A stretch of DNA of 56,456 bases. Source: Lysinibacillus sp. (lineage in GTDB: Bacteria; Bacillota; Bacilli; Bacillales_A; Planococcaceae). The number at the start of each line of letters is the position of its first letter. The first letter of the stretch is position 1. Positions 43,752 through 53,688 of this stretch are shown piece after piece. Position numbers and translations under genes: made by a program. The notes under the pieces are model-generated. The model worked only from the letters and a program-made list of their open reading frames with translations. It searched no databases and was not told where the DNA came from. The stretch covers positions 11,878 to 68,333 of the forward strand of contig JAPSKP010000009.1 of NCBI GenBank assembly GCA_031181585.1, read 5' to 3'.

Positions 43752-45965
43752 CTATTCATTTACCGTTTCTTCTTCTTCATCCTCATTTAGTACTTCTTCA
43801 GACAGGGCTGGCTGAATTTTCTGGCTGGCTGTACTTGACGAGATGTCTGTGCCTGCCCGTTTTTCCTTCAGCTCAAAATATGCATCGAGTATTTTACGTG
43901 CAATTAAATTATTATAGTATTGAGGTACATTGGAGCTTGTTGTTGCCCATGGAAGGACAACTGCGTATGCCACTTCAGGGTTCTCATATGGTGCAAAGCC
44001 TACATGGACAAGATTTAATGTATCAATCCCGCTTTTCGACTTTTCAGGGTCATAGTACTTTACCTCAGCTGTACCAGTCTTACCTGCTGCTGTATAAGGT
44101 GCATCGCGGAAATATCTTGCTGCCGAACCTTTTGCACCTATATATACACGACGGAACCCTTCCTTCACTCGATTGATTTCCTGTTCTGTATTATCAATAC
44201 GGTTCAATATTTTAGGCTCTATTTCCTCTACCAGTGCACCCATTGTTTCACCGTCAGTCGAAGGATTACGAATTTCCTTCAGCATGCGGGGCTGGATGCG
44301 GTAACCGCCGTTGGCAATCGTCGATACATACTGTGCAAGCTGTAATGGCGTATACGTATCAAACTGACCGATTGAAAGATCCAGGATATTACCAGGATTA
44401 TTTGGGTCAGTAGCAATTCCTATCGTTTCTCCTGGCAGGTCGATGCCCGTCCGGACACCCAAGCCCATTTGATTATATCCATTACGCATCTTTTGTAAAG
44501 TATCATTTCCAAGATTCAAGCCCATGCCCGGATAATATGTTAGTCCGCCTAGGCTTAAAGCAATTTTAAACATATATACGTTCGATGACTGCTCAAGGGC
44601 AGCTAAGTCGTTCATACTCATACGGCCATAACGGTTGAAAACCGAACTTTTCTCAACGCCACCGATATAAAGCCGTTCATCAATAAAGGAACTTCCAATT
44701 TGAATAGCTCCTTCCCGGTAACCTGTTAAAACAGTGGCACCCTTTACCGTGGAACCTGCCTCATAAGCTGTTGTGAAGTTGCCGTATGAATAATCAACAA
44801 GATAACGCTCGCCTGTTTCTTCATCATACTCAATCTTTTTACCGACCATTGATAGGATCTCTCCCGTCTTTGGATCCATCATCACATAAAATGCCCGGTC
44901 AAGTAATGAGGCACTGCCCGATCTTTTTGCCTCCAGCAGGTATTTTTCTACAATCTCTTCTGCTTTTTGCTGGAGCTCGATATCAAGTGTAGTTACGAGG
45001 TCTTTACCAGGCTCGCCGTCATACGTAGTAAGGGTCTCGACAACCTCACCCTTTTTATTCGTAACGTTTTTAACGACTGATTTCTCTCCTTGCAGGAGCT
45101 CTTCGTACTGGGCTTCAAAATAACTTTCTCCTACCCGGTCATTACGGGAGTATCCACGCGCCAGATAGTGATCCAATTGGCTTTTCGGAATCCCTTTATT
45201 CGGTGTTGTTGTTCGTCCTAGCACTGCTACAGGCGCAAGCCGTACGCGCTTCCAATCTGTGGTCGTATTTACCCCCGGTAATTCGGATAGCCGCTCTGAG
45301 ACAAGAGCAAATTCATGGTCGGTTACATTTTCGCTTTTAATAATTTGCGGTGACAGATTATAGCCGCTTGTCATTTCCCGGTATATCGCCAGCACTTCCA
45401 TATCCTGCTCCGTCAATGAGGCAAGCTCCTCTTCTGTAATCCGCGCACGAACACGTTTATCGTACTCCCTGTTTACCTCTTTTTCTTCAATCCCCTCATT
45501 CGCTTGACGGAATTTATTCATCTCTTCTGTCGTTACCTTTTCCTTCGCTTCTTCAGCATTTAGCAAAATCCAGAAGTCTTCCTTATCACGAGCTGTCACC
45601 CGATTTGTAGGCATATCGATTAGAGCAGCCAAGCTTTCAGCTATCTTCACCATTTCCTCTGTCTTCGTTGTCGGCAATTTTGTATATGTAATTGCATTTT
45701 CAGGCACATTATCCACTAAAATACGGCCATTTCGGTCATAAATACGGCCTCGAGGAACACTCGTGTTTACTTTGACTTCCTCCATCATCGCTAATTTACT
45801 TACATAATCTTCCCCTTTCACAATTTGCAAATATCCAAGGCGGAAAATAAGTACGGAAAACAATAAGAATATCGAAAAGAAAAGGACGTTCATGCGGAAT
45901 GTCAGGCTTGCCCGTTGCTTTGCCTTTGGTTTTTGGTTGCGTTTGTTCTGGATTGGTTTTCGCAT
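43752..45965 (-). CDS. pbpA: penicillin-binding protein 2 (class B transpeptidase)
   Basis: 737 residues. N-terminal anchor (24-46), pedestal domain (VPRGRIYDRNGRILVDN near residue 75), then the transpeptidase: EAGSTVKGATVL (SxxK, around residue 405), EQSSNVYMF (SxN) and AAGKTGTAEV (KTG, around 632). It crosslinks peptidoglycan, probably for elongation or spore outgrowth. The C-terminal tail is acidic and Glu-rich (NEDEEEETVNE). GAAAGGGGATTTTAA precedes the ATG. Order pbpA-pstS as in B. subtilis. Confidence 0.94.
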   Translation of the reverse strand: MRKPIQNKRNQKPKAKQRASLTFRMNVLFFSIFLLFSVLIFRLGYLQIVKGEDYVSKLAMMEEVKVNTSVPRGRIYDRNGRILVDNVPENAITYTKLPTTKTEEMVKIAESLAALIDMPTNRVTARDKEDFWILLNAEEAKEKVTTEEMNKFRQANEGIEEKEVNREYDKRVRARITEEELASLTEQDMEVLAIYREMTSGYNLSPQIIKSENVTDHEFALVSERLSELPGVNTTTDWKRVRLAPVAVLGRTTTPNKGIPKSQLDHYLARGYSRNDRVGESYFEAQYEELLQGEKSVVKNVTNKKGEVVETLTTYDGEPGKDLVTTLDIELQQKAEEIVEKYLLEAKRSGSASLLDRAFYVMMDPKTGEILSMVGKKIEYDEETGERYLVDYSYGNFTTAYEAGSTVKGATVLTGYREGAIQIGSSFIDERLYIGGVEKSSVFNRYGRMSMNDLAALEQSSNVYMFKIALSLGGLTYYPGMGLNLGNDTLQKMRNGYNQMGLGVRTGIDLPGETIGIATDPNNPGNILDLSIGQFDTYTPLQLAQYVSTIANGGYRIQPRMLKEIRNPSTDGETMGALVEEIEPKILNRIDNTEQEINRVKEGFRRVYIGAKGSAARYFRDAPYTAAGKTGTAEVKYYDPEKSKSGIDTLNLVHVGFAPYENPEVAYAVVLPWATTSSNVPQYYNNLIARKILDAYFELKEKRAGTDISSSTASQKIQPALSEEVLNEDEEEETVNE

Positions 45966-46167
45966 TTAAAATCCCCTTTCTTCAAAATTAACTTTCTACT
46001 ATTTATTAAAACCCATGCCTTTTAGTATAACATCATCACTCCGGTAAAAAAAGTACTACAGAGCCATATTGTTTCCCATTGTTTTGACTCTATTTTTACA
46101 CAAAAGGTTTCATTTTTTTTCTTCTTCCTGTTTAATAGAAACATATCGAAATAGAGGAGTGGAGGAA

Positions 46168-46533
46168 ATGGAATTTATCGCTGTCGGTCTTGGGGGAGCT
46201 ATTGGGGCTCTTCTTCGCTTTTACGTCAGCCATCTCATCTCCTATGCTGCAGAATTTCCGCTGGCAACCTTTCTTGTTAATATAATAGGTTGCTTTCTGC
46301 TGAGCCTTCTTTTAAGTGGGCCCTTTTTAAAAAGCAAACCTCATATAAAGCTGGCGCTGACAACAGGACTTCTAGGTTCCTTTACAACTTTCTCCACCTT
46401 TAGCTATGAAACGATTTCCCTCGTTAAGAATGGGCAGTTCGAATGGGCTTTTTTTTATATTTGCCTTTCCATATTCGGAGGGGTATTAGGGAGTTATGCG
46501 GGTTATAAACTCAGAAACGGGGTGGCGCAATGA
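46168..46533 (+). CDS. crcB1: fluoride channel subunit CrcB/Fluc, first copy
   Basis: 121 residues, four spans. GGAIGALLRFYVSH and GLLGSFTTFSTFSYET are the family motifs, including the central Na+/F- region. The ATG follows GGAGTGGAGGAA. Heterodimeric Fluc channels use two such genes; it overlaps the second copy by four bases. No crcB fluoride riboswitch was found upstream. Confidence 0.93.
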   Translation: MEFIAVGLGGAIGALLRFYVSHLISYAAEFPLATFLVNIIGCFLLSLLLSGPFLKSKPHIKLALTTGLLGSFTTFSTFSYETISLVKNGQFEWAFFYICLSIFGGVLGSYAGYKLRNGVAQ

Positions 46534-46862
46534 TTTCAGTTATGGTTGGCGGCTGGTTCGGTGCAATAAGCCGATTCTATATAGGAAAGGTTTTCGCTGG
46601 AATTAATGGCAGTTTTCCTTTTTCTACATTATTCATTAATATCCTTGGCTCTTTCCTTCTTGGCATTGCAGTAAACAGCGGACTTCCCACAGCACTTTAC
46701 CAGCTGATTGCTGTTGGCTTTTTAGGCGCGTTTACAACCTTTTCTACTTTTAGCTATGAAGCATTACAGCTGTTACTTTCAAGACGCTTTCTCACTGCTG
46801 GTATCTATATTGGCAGCAGTATAATTTTGGGATTTGCTGCATTTACTGCAGCTTTTTTATAA
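46530..46862 (+). CDS. crcB2: fluoride channel subunit CrcB/Fluc, second copy
   Basis: 110 residues, four spans. GGWFGAISRFYIGK, FPFSTLFINILGSFLLG and GFLGAFTTFSTFSYEALQLL are visible. The start codon shares ATGA with the end of the first copy, so the two are translated together and likely form a dual-topology heterodimer. Confidence 0.93.
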   Translation: MISVMVGGWFGAISRFYIGKVFAGINGSFPFSTLFINILGSFLLGIAVNSGLPTALYQLIAVGFLGAFTTFSTFSYEALQLLLSRRFLTAGIYIGSSIILGFAAFTAAFL

Positions 46863-46881
46863 TAAAAGGAGTGAGATTTTT

Positions 46882-48000
46882 ATGAAAAAATGGCTACTGG
46901 CACTGTTTTTCATCGTATGTTCGCCATTTCACACCACCGCAGCTACCATATTCAGTGATGTCTCCCCCGGCACAGAGGTAGGAAAAGCTGTGACAAATCT
47001 TGTTGACCGCGGCGTTATCAGCGGCTATAAAGATGGAACTTACCGTCCAAACGAAGTTGTAACACGGGCACAGGCTGCAAAAATTTTATCCGGTGTCTTA
47101 AAGCTTGATACAAAAAATGCCTCGGTGCATTTTTCAGACGTACCCGAATCATATGAGCATTACGGTGCAATAGCTGCGCTTGCCGAACGAAAAATACTGA
47201 ATGGCTATGCGGATGGAACGTTTAAACCGAACAGTCCTATTACACGAGGACAAATGGCAAAAATCTTAACAAATGCCTTCCGGATTTCCGGTGTGTTTCA
47301 AACATTGCCTTTTTCAGATATAGCAAAAGACTCGGAAACATTTGGATATGTAAATGCACTATACAGTTATGCGATTACAACAGGTACGACAGCTACTACC
47401 TTCTCCCCTGGAAACCATGTAACACGCGGGCAATTAGCCGTCTTTATCAGACGTGCAGAAACCTCGCCAAAGAACGGCTCATTGGCAGCGGCGAAAAATA
47501 TGGGGATGACAGCCTTTACAGAATGGTCAACTGAAAAGGAACTTATCAACATTGTTTCATCAGGGACAGAAATTCATTTATTGCCTGTGAAGGAAGGTTC
47601 TACTCGCCTGCTCATAGCCGGCCCTTCTTCACTTTCTGGAACACAGACAGTGCAATACAAATTGTATAAAGTTAATGTTCAGCCTAATAACGGCATACTG
47701 CAAATCAATATGACAGACAGTAATCTTACAGAAGAACTTTCACACAATGTAAATTTTTATACATATGAAGATTTACAGCTCAGCTTTATTCCATCAACTG
47801 TCCTCGTACAAGGAATAGACGGGAAAACAATGCCTGCAGGCAGCTATTATATCGGCCGTGCATCAAATGGTCTCGAACTATCCATCTATACACCGGGGCA
47901 TTACATAGTAACAATGGCAGGCAATGGAGTAAGTGCCTCCTTCTCTGCAGTCGTAACAGTGGAGAATTTCGAAACAGCACTTAATCTCTATCCAATGTAA
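46882..48000 (+). CDS. S-layer homology (SLH) domain protein
   Basis: 372 residues. Signal peptide of about 20 residues (KKWLLALFFIVCSPFHTTAA). Three SLH repeats follow (about 22-65, 82-125, 142-185) with GYKDGTYRPNEVVTRAQAAK, GYADGTFKPNSPITRGQMAK and a degenerate third, TGTTATTFSPGNHVTRGQLA. SLH domains bind pyruvylated secondary wall polymer, so it is cell-wall anchored. The C-terminal 170 residues are beta-rich with no recognised domain. AAAAGGAGTGAGATTTTT precedes the ATG. It lies 19 bases after crcB2 and may be co-transcribed. Confidence 0.9.
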   Translation: MKKWLLALFFIVCSPFHTTAATIFSDVSPGTEVGKAVTNLVDRGVISGYKDGTYRPNEVVTRAQAAKILSGVLKLDTKNASVHFSDVPESYEHYGAIAALAERKILNGYADGTFKPNSPITRGQMAKILTNAFRISGVFQTLPFSDIAKDSETFGYVNALYSYAITTGTTATTFSPGNHVTRGQLAVFIRRAETSPKNGSLAAAKNMGMTAFTEWSTEKELINIVSSGTEIHLLPVKEGSTRLLIAGPSSLSGTQTVQYKLYKVNVQPNNGILQINMTDSNLTEELSHNVNFYTYEDLQLSFIPSTVLVQGIDGKTMPAGSYYIGRASNGLELSIYTPGHYIVTMAGNGVSASFSAVVTVENFETALNLYPM

Positions 48001-48023
48001 GAGACAGATTTTTATAAAAACAA

Positions 48024-48067
48024 AAAACCGCGGGTCATTGGAATTATCCGAACGACTCGTGGTTTTT
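48024..48067 (+). terminator. terminator of the crcB/SLH unit
   Basis: AAAAACCGCGGGTC and GACTCGTGGTTTTT pair with G-U pairs and are followed by CTTTTT. Confidence 0.8.
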
Positions 48068-48117
48068 CTTTTTAAGTAAAAGGAAGTAGAACAAATCTCG
48101 AACCTTTCCTTCCGTAT

Positions 48118-48158
48118 AAATAATAAAAAGCTCGCGTAATACGAGCTTTTTATTATTT
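48118..48158. terminator. bidirectional hairpin between the SLH gene and sodA
   Basis: AAATAATAAAAAGCTCG and CGAGCTTTTTATTATTT form a perfect 17-base stem around CGTAATA. It is oriented to end sodA transcription. Confidence 0.85.
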
Positions 48159-48219
48159 CATATTCCCTCTTTGCTGACGTTTTCATCACAAAAGGAGAAT
48201 TGCGAAAGGTTATTTGCTA

Positions 48220-48825
48220 TTATTTAGCTTCTTGGAACTTTTTCTCTACTACGTCCCAGTTTACTACATTCCAGAAAGCACCGATGTAGTCTGGACGACG
48301 GTTTTGATAATTTAAGTAGTAAGCATGCTCCCAAACGTCTAATCCTAGGATAGGTGTTTTGCCTTCCATTACTGGAGAGTCTTGGTTTGGAGTTGAAGTA
48401 ACTGCAACAGAATCACCATCTACGATCAACCAAGCCCAGCCTGAACCGAAGCGAGTTGTAGCAGCTTTTGCAAATTCTTCTTTGAAAGCATCGAATGAAC
48501 CGAATTTAGCTTCGATTGCTGCCTTCACTTCGCCTACAGGCTCTTTAGATCCGCCTGGAGCGATTAATTCCCAGAATAATGTGTGGTTAGCGTGTCCACC
48601 ACCATTGTTGCGCACTGCAGTTTGTTTGTCTGCTGGAAGTGCATCTAGGTTAGCGATTAGTTCGTTGATGTCTTTGTCAGCGAATTCAGTACCTTCTACC
48701 GCTGCGTTCAAGTTTGTTACATACGTATTGTGGTGCTTTGAATGATGGATTTCCATTGTACGTGCATCGATATGTGGTTCTAATGCATCGTATGCATAAG
48801 TTAATTCTGGTAATTTGTAAGCCAT
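48220..48825 (-). CDS. sodA: superoxide dismutase, Mn/Fe type
   Basis: 201 residues. Metal ligands are in [13 protein letters not shown] (His26 region), [17 protein letters not shown] and [19 protein letters not shown]. It converts superoxide to peroxide and oxygen in the cytoplasm. AAGGAGGAATTGTC precedes the ATG. The conserved neighbours yqgC and pbpA flank it as in B. subtilis. Confidence 0.97.
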   Translation of the reverse strand: MAYKLPELTYAYDALEPHIDARTMEIHHSKHHNTYVTNLNAAVEGTEFADKDINELIANLDALPADKQTAVRNNGGGHANHTLFWELIAPGGSKEPVGEVKAAIEAKFGSFDAFKEEFAKAATTRFGSGWAWLIVDGDSVAVTSTPNQDSPVMEGKTPILGLDVWEHAYYLNYQNRRPDYIGAFWNVVNWDVVEKKFQEAK

Positions 48826-48947
48826 GACAATTCCTCCTTGAAATAAATAAATATGATGCCATATCTAAAGTATCAAAATTTTGGGGGGCGTTCAACTAAA
48901 AAAGCCCTCGAAAATGGTAAATCAGCCTTTTGGCGGAAAACGACCAG

Positions 48948-49427
48948 TTAAATAACGAAGAAGAACAGAACAATCATAAGAGCCTGCAATATTCCTTTTG
49001 TCACAATGGAGGTTAAAAATCCAACAAGTGAACCGACCCCAGCTTTCAGAGCCTGCTGCCATGATGTACGCGTGACAAACAGTTCAGCGATTACTGCTCC
49101 TAAAAATGGACCAATAAGAATGCCTAAAAACGGTATAACAAACGGGCCTATCAGGAGACCGATTGTACTTCCCCACATCCCAGCCTTTGTTCCGCCAAAT
49201 TTCTTTACACCGACAAGGTTAGAAATTGTATCTGCGCCAAACAGCAGTGCAACAAACAAAATCTCAATCAACCAGAACCACCATGGCAAATCGCTGAAGC
49301 TATAAAATAATCCATACACAACAAATCCACCTAAAATAAATATTACCGATGGAATAATAGGATAAATCAGCCCTACAAATGCGACGACAAAAAATGCAAT
49401 AATTAATATCCAAGCAATAATATCCAT
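48948..49427 (-). CDS. yqgC: YqgC, DUF456 family membrane protein
   Basis: 159 residues with four or five spans and the glycine-rich repeat [20 protein letters not shown] of DUF456. The function is unknown. GAAGGAGGGTATT precedes the ATG. Same orientation as sodA, as in B. subtilis. Confidence 0.9.
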   Translation of the reverse strand: MDIIAWILIIAFFVVAFVGLIYPIIPSVIFILGGFVVYGLFYSFSDLPWWFWLIEILFVALLFGADTISNLVGVKKFGGTKAGMWGSTIGLLIGPFVIPFLGILIGPFLGAVIAELFVTRTSWQQALKAGVGSLVGFLTSIVTKGILQALMIVLFFFVI

Positions 49428-49539
49428 AATACCCTCCTTCTTTCTCTCAAATTACGTATGACCTCCTAAAAGGTTTCATGCAATGTCCATTTTCCTCCAG
49501 TCTTTTTCATGGTAAACTTTCGTTTGGAGGAGAAACGAT

Positions 49540-50046
49540 ATGAAACACTCACAATTATTCATCGACAGCTTAATCAACCCTAAAAAACTGGCCGCCTACC
49601 GAATTATGTCGATTGGAAGGGTCATTCAATACGTGTTCCTGCTTATTACCGTTGTAACCGTATTTTCATTCGGTCAATTCACTACCGGCTTTTCTGAGGA
49701 CATTTTCAATATCGACGGTGTAGCGGACTATTTAGCTGATATCCAATGGCTACTCTATCCGTTTGCTTTTGTCTTTTTGTTTATCATGACTTCCCTTCTT
49801 ATTTTCGCACGTATAAGTTTATACGCACTAGCAGGCTATACGCTATTAAACGTCATGAAACGGCGCGGTGAGTATCGCCATATTTGGCGGACATCAGCTT
49901 TTGCGATAACATGGGCGACTCTATTATCTATTGTCTTTTCGTTTTTCCGGTTCTCGGATGTGTGGACAACAATGATAGGAATCTTTATCACAATGTTCTT
50001 CATAATCATCGCATTAACAAAATACCCAAAACAACCAAAGAAGTAA
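49540..50046 (+). CDS. yqgB: YqgB-like, DUF1189 family membrane protein
   Basis: 168 residues, start MKHSQLFIDSLINPKKLAAY, a DUF1189-like N-terminus. Three spans near 28-48, 70-95 and 115-158. It is shorter than the roughly 250-residue family members, but the frame looks intact and ends cleanly. GGAGGAGAAACGAT precedes the ATG. Divergent from yqgC. Confidence 0.78.
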   Translation: MKHSQLFIDSLINPKKLAAYRIMSIGRVIQYVFLLITVVTVFSFGQFTTGFSEDIFNIDGVADYLADIQWLLYPFAFVFLFIMTSLLIFARISLYALAGYTLLNVMKRRGEYRHIWRTSAFAITWATLLSIVFSFFRFSDVWTTMIGIFITMFFIIIALTKYPKQPKK

Positions 50047-50095
50047 GCATGAATCTCTCACTCGCACATATAGTGTTGTGCAAGGGGGGATTTTT

Positions 50096-50419
50096 TTGCG
50101 CTTATTAGGCTGGACGATACTCATCTTTCTTATCGCTGCTGTTATTAAAATAGATTTACAGGAAGGAACGATGCCACTAACAAATTTCTATGAGGAGCCA
50201 TGTACAGAAACTATAGAGTATGAAACCGTTCGCGTCAAAATCAGAGAAAAGGATACAATCTACAGCTTATTCGCAGCTACACCTTCTGCAACAAAGATCC
50301 CCGAATCAGAGAGACTTACGTTATTTTTTACGTACAACCCACATCTTCAAAATCAGCGCCTTATTCCCGGTGAGGAAGTTTTAATCCCGGTAAAACAAAT
50401 AAATCGTTGCGAAAAATAA
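50096..50419 (+). CDS. yqfZ: YqfZ-like membrane-anchored LysM protein
   Basis: 107 residues. An N-terminal anchor (3-20) is followed by a LysM-like domain (VRVKIREKDTIYSLFAATPS to FTYNPHLQNQRLIPGEEVLI). It starts with TTG (MRLLGWTILIF) placed six bases after AAGGGGGG; an in-frame GTG upstream is inside that site. The position between yqgB and ispG supports the YqfZ assignment. LysM domains bind peptidoglycan. Confidence 0.8.
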   Translation: MRLLGWTILIFLIAAVIKIDLQEGTMPLTNFYEEPCTETIEYETVRVKIREKDTIYSLFAATPSATKIPESERLTLFFTYNPHLQNQRLIPGEEVLIPVKQINRCEK

Positions 50420-50516
50420 TATTCTGGTCTTCTTTCTTGTCATTTACTTTCCGAGACTGATAAAATAGGGTACAGTGACGGTCTACATATGAGGGCCTGA
50501 AAAGGAGAGAAATGAA

Positions 50517-51632
50517 ATGAGTGAAATCGTTCACCGTACAAAAACACGTCCTGTACGTGTCGGTAACTTAACGATCGGTGGCAATAACGAAGTCGTTATT
50601 CAAAGTATGTGTACAACTAAAACACATGATGTAGAAGCCACTGTAGCAGAAATTAAGCGTTTAGAAGAAGCTGGATGCCAAATCGTTCGTGTCGCTGTTC
50701 CAGATGAGCGCGCTGCTGATGCGATTGCTGAAATAAAAAAACAAATTAACATTCCGCTTGTAGCGGATATTCACTTTGATTACCGTTTAGCTTTAAAAGC
50801 GATTGAAAACGGGATTGATAAAGTTCGTATTAACCCAGGTAACATTGGACGCCGCGAAAAAGTAGAAGCAGTTGTAAATGCCGCGAAAGCAAAAGGAATT
50901 CCAATCCGTATTGGTGTAAATGCCGGCTCTTTAGAGCGCCATATCCTAGAAAAATATGGTTACCCAACTGCAGACGGCATGGTAGAGTCAGCACTCCACC
51001 ATATCAAAATCTTAGAGGATCTTGATTTCCATGACATCATAGTGTCAATGAAGGCATCGGATGTAAACTTGGCAATTGAAGCATATGAAAAAGCGGCAAA
51101 GGCTTTTGACTACCCTCTTCACTTAGGAATTACAGAATCCGGTACATTATTTGCCGGAACAGTAAAATCTGCTGCTGGTCTTGGTGCCATTCTTTCAAAA
51201 GGAATCGGTAACACGCTGCGTATTTCCCTTTCCGCTGATCCTGTGGAAGAAATAAAAGTTGCACGTGAGCTGTTGAAGTCGTTCGGACTTGCGTCTAATA
51301 TGGCTACATTAATTTCCTGCCCTACTTGCGGACGTATCGAAATCGATTTAATTTCCATTGCAAATGAAGTGGAAGAATATATTTCAAAATTAAATGTACC
51401 ATTGAAAGTAGCGGTGCTTGGATGTGCGGTAAACGGTCCTGGTGAAGCCCGTGAAGCGGATATTGGTATCGCAGGAGCCCGGGGTGAAGGTCTTCTGTTT
51501 ATGAAAGGGAAAACTGTTCGTAAAGTACCGGAAGAAACAATGGTAGAAGAACTGAAAAAAGAAATCGATAAACTGGCTGCTGAAATGGCAGAAAAACGTG
51601 AAGCAGAAGCACAAGCAAACGTTAATGCATAG
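50517..51632 (+). CDS. ispG: 4-hydroxy-3-methylbut-2-enyl diphosphate synthase
   Basis: 371 residues, GcpE/IspG. It reduces methylerythritol cyclodiphosphate to HMBPP in the MEP isoprenoid pathway with a [4Fe-4S] cluster. The cluster cysteines are in [14 protein letters not shown] and [19 protein letters not shown]-terminal TIM barrel with [31 protein letters not shown] precedes the ATG. It is the first gene of an ispG-yqfW pair. Confidence 0.97.
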   Translation: MSEIVHRTKTRPVRVGNLTIGGNNEVVIQSMCTTKTHDVEATVAEIKRLEEAGCQIVRVAVPDERAADAIAEIKKQINIPLVADIHFDYRLALKAIENGIDKVRINPGNIGRREKVEAVVNAAKAKGIPIRIGVNAGSLERHILEKYGYPTADGMVESALHHIKILEDLDFHDIIVSMKASDVNLAIEAYEKAAKAFDYPLHLGITESGTLFAGTVKSAAGLGAILSKGIGNTLRISLSADPVEEIKVARELLKSFGLASNMATLISCPTCGRIEIDLISIANEVEEYISKLNVPLKVAVLGCAVNGPGEAREADIGIAGARGEGLLFMKGKTVRKVPEETMVEELKKEIDKLAAEMAEKREAEAQANVNA

Positions 51633-51650
51633 TAAGGAGGGATGATTCTA

Positions 51651-52229
51651 GTGGCTGCAAAACTAAAACCACGCTTTGGCATCGATATTGACGGTACGGT
51701 CACATGTCCTGCCACTCTCATTCCTCATATTAATAAGCAGTACAACGTCAACATTACATTAGATGATGTAGTGGAATATGACTTTTTAAGTGCGTTTCCA
51801 CATCCTGTTGACCGAACACAGTTTGATGCATGGTTTAAGGAAAATGAGCCTTCTATGTATGCTGTTAGTGAATTGGCAGCCGATGCAAAGAATATTTTAA
51901 GTGCTTGGAAAAATCGTTATGAGCTCTACTATATTTCTGCACGTGGGGAAAATGTTTTTGACATTACAACAAAATGGTTTCAGGAACAATGTGTGCCGTA
52001 TGATCATATTGAACTGATCGGCAGTCATGATAAAATTGCGGCTGCCCGCTTACATGAAGTAGATGCATTTTTTGAAGATAAGCATGATAATGCAGTTATG
52101 ATTGCAGAGGAATTGAACATTCCTGTTATCCTGTTCAATACACCCTATAACCAATTAGCAGTGCCTTCAAATGTCATCCGTGTTAACAGCTGGCTGGAGG
52201 CAAACGACTGGATCCAAAAGAAATTCTAA
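51651..52229 (+). CDS. yqfW: YqfW, HAD-type putative 5'-nucleotidase
   Basis: 192 residues. HAD motif I is GIDIDGTVTCPATLI; motif II YYISARGENVF; motif III/IV in KIAAARLHEVDAFFEDKHDN. It belongs to the 5'(3')-deoxyribonucleotidase-like group. The GTG at nine bases after AGGAGGG is preferred over the ATG overlapping that site. Same order ispG-yqfW as in B. subtilis (yqfY-yqfW). Confidence 0.88.
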   Translation: MAAKLKPRFGIDIDGTVTCPATLIPHINKQYNVNITLDDVVEYDFLSAFPHPVDRTQFDAWFKENEPSMYAVSELAADAKNILSAWKNRYELYYISARGENVFDITTKWFQEQCVPYDHIELIGSHDKIAAARLHEVDAFFEDKHDNAVMIAEELNIPVILFNTPYNQLAVPSNVIRVNSWLEANDWIQKKF

Positions 52230-52235
52230 TAAAAG

Positions 52236-52275
52236 AGTGTAGAAAGCAGATGAATGTGCTTCCTACACTTTTTTT
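52236..52275 (+). terminator. ispG-yqfW terminator
   Basis: AGTGTAGAAAGCA and TGCTTCCTACACT pair (one mismatch) and are followed by TTTTTTT. Confidence 0.88.
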
Positions 52276-52362
52276 ACGTCATTAATAGGCTTGTCCTGCT
52301 AACGGTCTGACAGGTCTTCTCTTCAAACAATAATCAGGAAACCTTTCAGCAATCTATCTGTA

Positions 52363-52491
52363 TTAGATTTCTAATATCCCTTTCCTCCACCGCTCAACAA
52401 AGCTTTCAAATGTAATACCATACTTTTCATAAACTCCGTGATAAACGAAATATATCCCCAATTTGTCCAACATTTCATCATCAATATGCAT
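52363..52491 (-). CDS. 42-residue protein of unknown function
   Basis: The frame reads MHIDDEMLDKLGIYFVYHGV and continues YEKYGITFESFVERWRKGIL to EI. GGGAAGGG is eight bases before the ATG; an ATG six codons earlier is possible but overlaps that site. The composition is helical with aromatic and charged residues, unlike random sequence, and the window around it (about 490 bases) has no other gene. I do not recognise a family. Confidence 0.6.
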   Translation of the reverse strand: MHIDDEMLDKLGIYFVYHGVYEKYGITFESFVERWRKGILEI

Positions 52492-52724
52492 AATCCATTC
52501 CCTTCCCATGTATTTTTTGAGAAACTAAAAAGTTGTTGTACCCATCCTTGTTTTTGCTATTTCAGTCCTTCCCTATTCCACATTGGGCTCACTGGATAGT
52601 CCTCAGTCCCGTTATGTAAATATGTTGAAAAATAGTCACATAAAGTTGGGAAGTCACCATTTTTCATGTTAAAAGATTTAGTAAGATAGATGTGAAAGAT
52701 TTATGGAGAGTTGGAGGGGCGACG

Positions 52725-53225
52725 ATGCGGAAAATTTTCATTTTATGCTCAGCTAGTATACTTTCGCTATATTTGGCAGGATGCTCTGATACAATGGCAG
52801 ATCTCAAAAATGCGGCATCGGGTATTAATGAGGCTGCTGACAAGGCGGCAACAGCTATTTCACAGGATGTCCATTCTATTCGGGCGATAGATATTTCATA
52901 CAATGACCAAACCTTTACAGTGAACGATTTATTTAAATCCATTTTACGTGACGTCCAGTGGTATTATGAACGCAGTAAGGACAAAACTTATTTAAAGGTG
53001 ACAGGCACTTGGCAGCCTGACCTGTTTGCCGCCTATGGCATTGGAGAAAATAATAAAAACGCTCTTGCCCTCCACGGAGAAGTAACGGTAGTATTAGAGG
53101 TGGAAAATCATATAATTCAGGAAGAAGCTGCAAGTGTAACTGTGCTCTATCATGGGGACACATTGCTGGCTGAAAATGGTCAGGAAATACTACATTATCT
53201 ATATGACTACTACACAACAAGCTAA
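52725..53225 (+). CDS. lipoprotein of unknown function
   Basis: 166 residues. Lipobox LYLAGC near residue 20 (MRKIFILCSASILS start), then a helical Ala/Asp stretch (DTMADLKNAASGINEAADKA) and a mixed alpha/beta domain. No family recognised. GGAGGGGCGACG precedes the ATG. It is followed 36 bases later by another unknown gene with its own site; the pair may be one operon. Confidence 0.65.
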   Translation: MRKIFILCSASILSLYLAGCSDTMADLKNAASGINEAADKAATAISQDVHSIRAIDISYNDQTFTVNDLFKSILRDVQWYYERSKDKTYLKVTGTWQPDLFAAYGIGENNKNALALHGEVTVVLEVENHIIQEEAASVTVLYHGDTLLAENGQEILHYLYDYYTTS

Positions 53226-53261
53226 GATTTTTAACTTTATTATTCAGATGGAGGTTTTACC

Positions 53262-53657
53262 ATGTCATTATTTTTTATCAAGCATAAACACGGCATTCAC
53301 GAAATCACAGATGTAAAAAAACATAAAACAAATGTCGAGCTTCGTACAGCGACAGGCGAGGTGTTACATATTATCGTTATTACAGATGAACAGTATACTG
53401 TGTATGACGACCGATTTGCTGGTGCATCCAAAAGGCTGAATTCTATTGAAGCATATGATATTGAAGGCAATTTCCGCAATATTGATTTTGACAATATGCG
53501 TACCTTGTTCACGAATGCTTTTTCCCAGCTGTTAGATACATTGGCACAATTCGTTGGGTCAAACCAGCTCGTCGATTTAGATAGCATCCGACATGAAGTA
53601 AGCGATCATAATAAAGGTTTACAGTTTAAAATTATTACTGATCCTCAAAACTACTAG
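53262..53657 (+). CDS. hypothetical cytosolic protein
   Basis: 131 residues, mixed alpha/beta, with no signal peptide. The N-terminal half is beta-rich (HKTNVELRTATGEVLHIIVI), the second half helical (FTNAFSQLLDTLAQFVGSNQ). No family recognised. GATGGAGGTTTTACC precedes the ATG. The next hairpin may terminate its transcript and at the same time cover the ribosome site of the CsbD-family gene. Confidence 0.6.
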   Translation: MSLFFIKHKHGIHEITDVKKHKTNVELRTATGEVLHIIVITDEQYTVYDDRFAGASKRLNSIEAYDIEGNFRNIDFDNMRTLFTNAFSQLLDTLAQFVGSNQLVDLDSIRHEVSDHNKGLQFKIITDPQNY

Positions 53658-53663
53658 TTTTAC

Positions 53664-53688
53664 GTTTAATATGCCTCCTAAAGGGAAG
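53664..53688 (+). promoter_or_regulatory. candidate SigB promoter of the CsbD-family gene
   Basis: GTTTAA, 13-base spacer, GGGAAG, against consensus GTTTAA-N13-15-GGGWAW: one mismatch in all. CsbD of B. subtilis is controlled by SigB, so the promoter fits its gene. Its start of transcription would be near 53695. Confidence 0.7.

Noticed and set aside
45966-46167. Fluoride riboswitch upstream of the crcB pair
   Set aside because: I looked for the crcB motif core (GG-GATGG-type 5' end and paired 3' strand) and found none; the region is AT-rich with only a ribosome site.
51119-51721. 200-codon open frame on the minus strand across ispG and yqfW
   Set aside because: It spans two clear genes on the other strand and lacks a start signal; it is a shadow frame.
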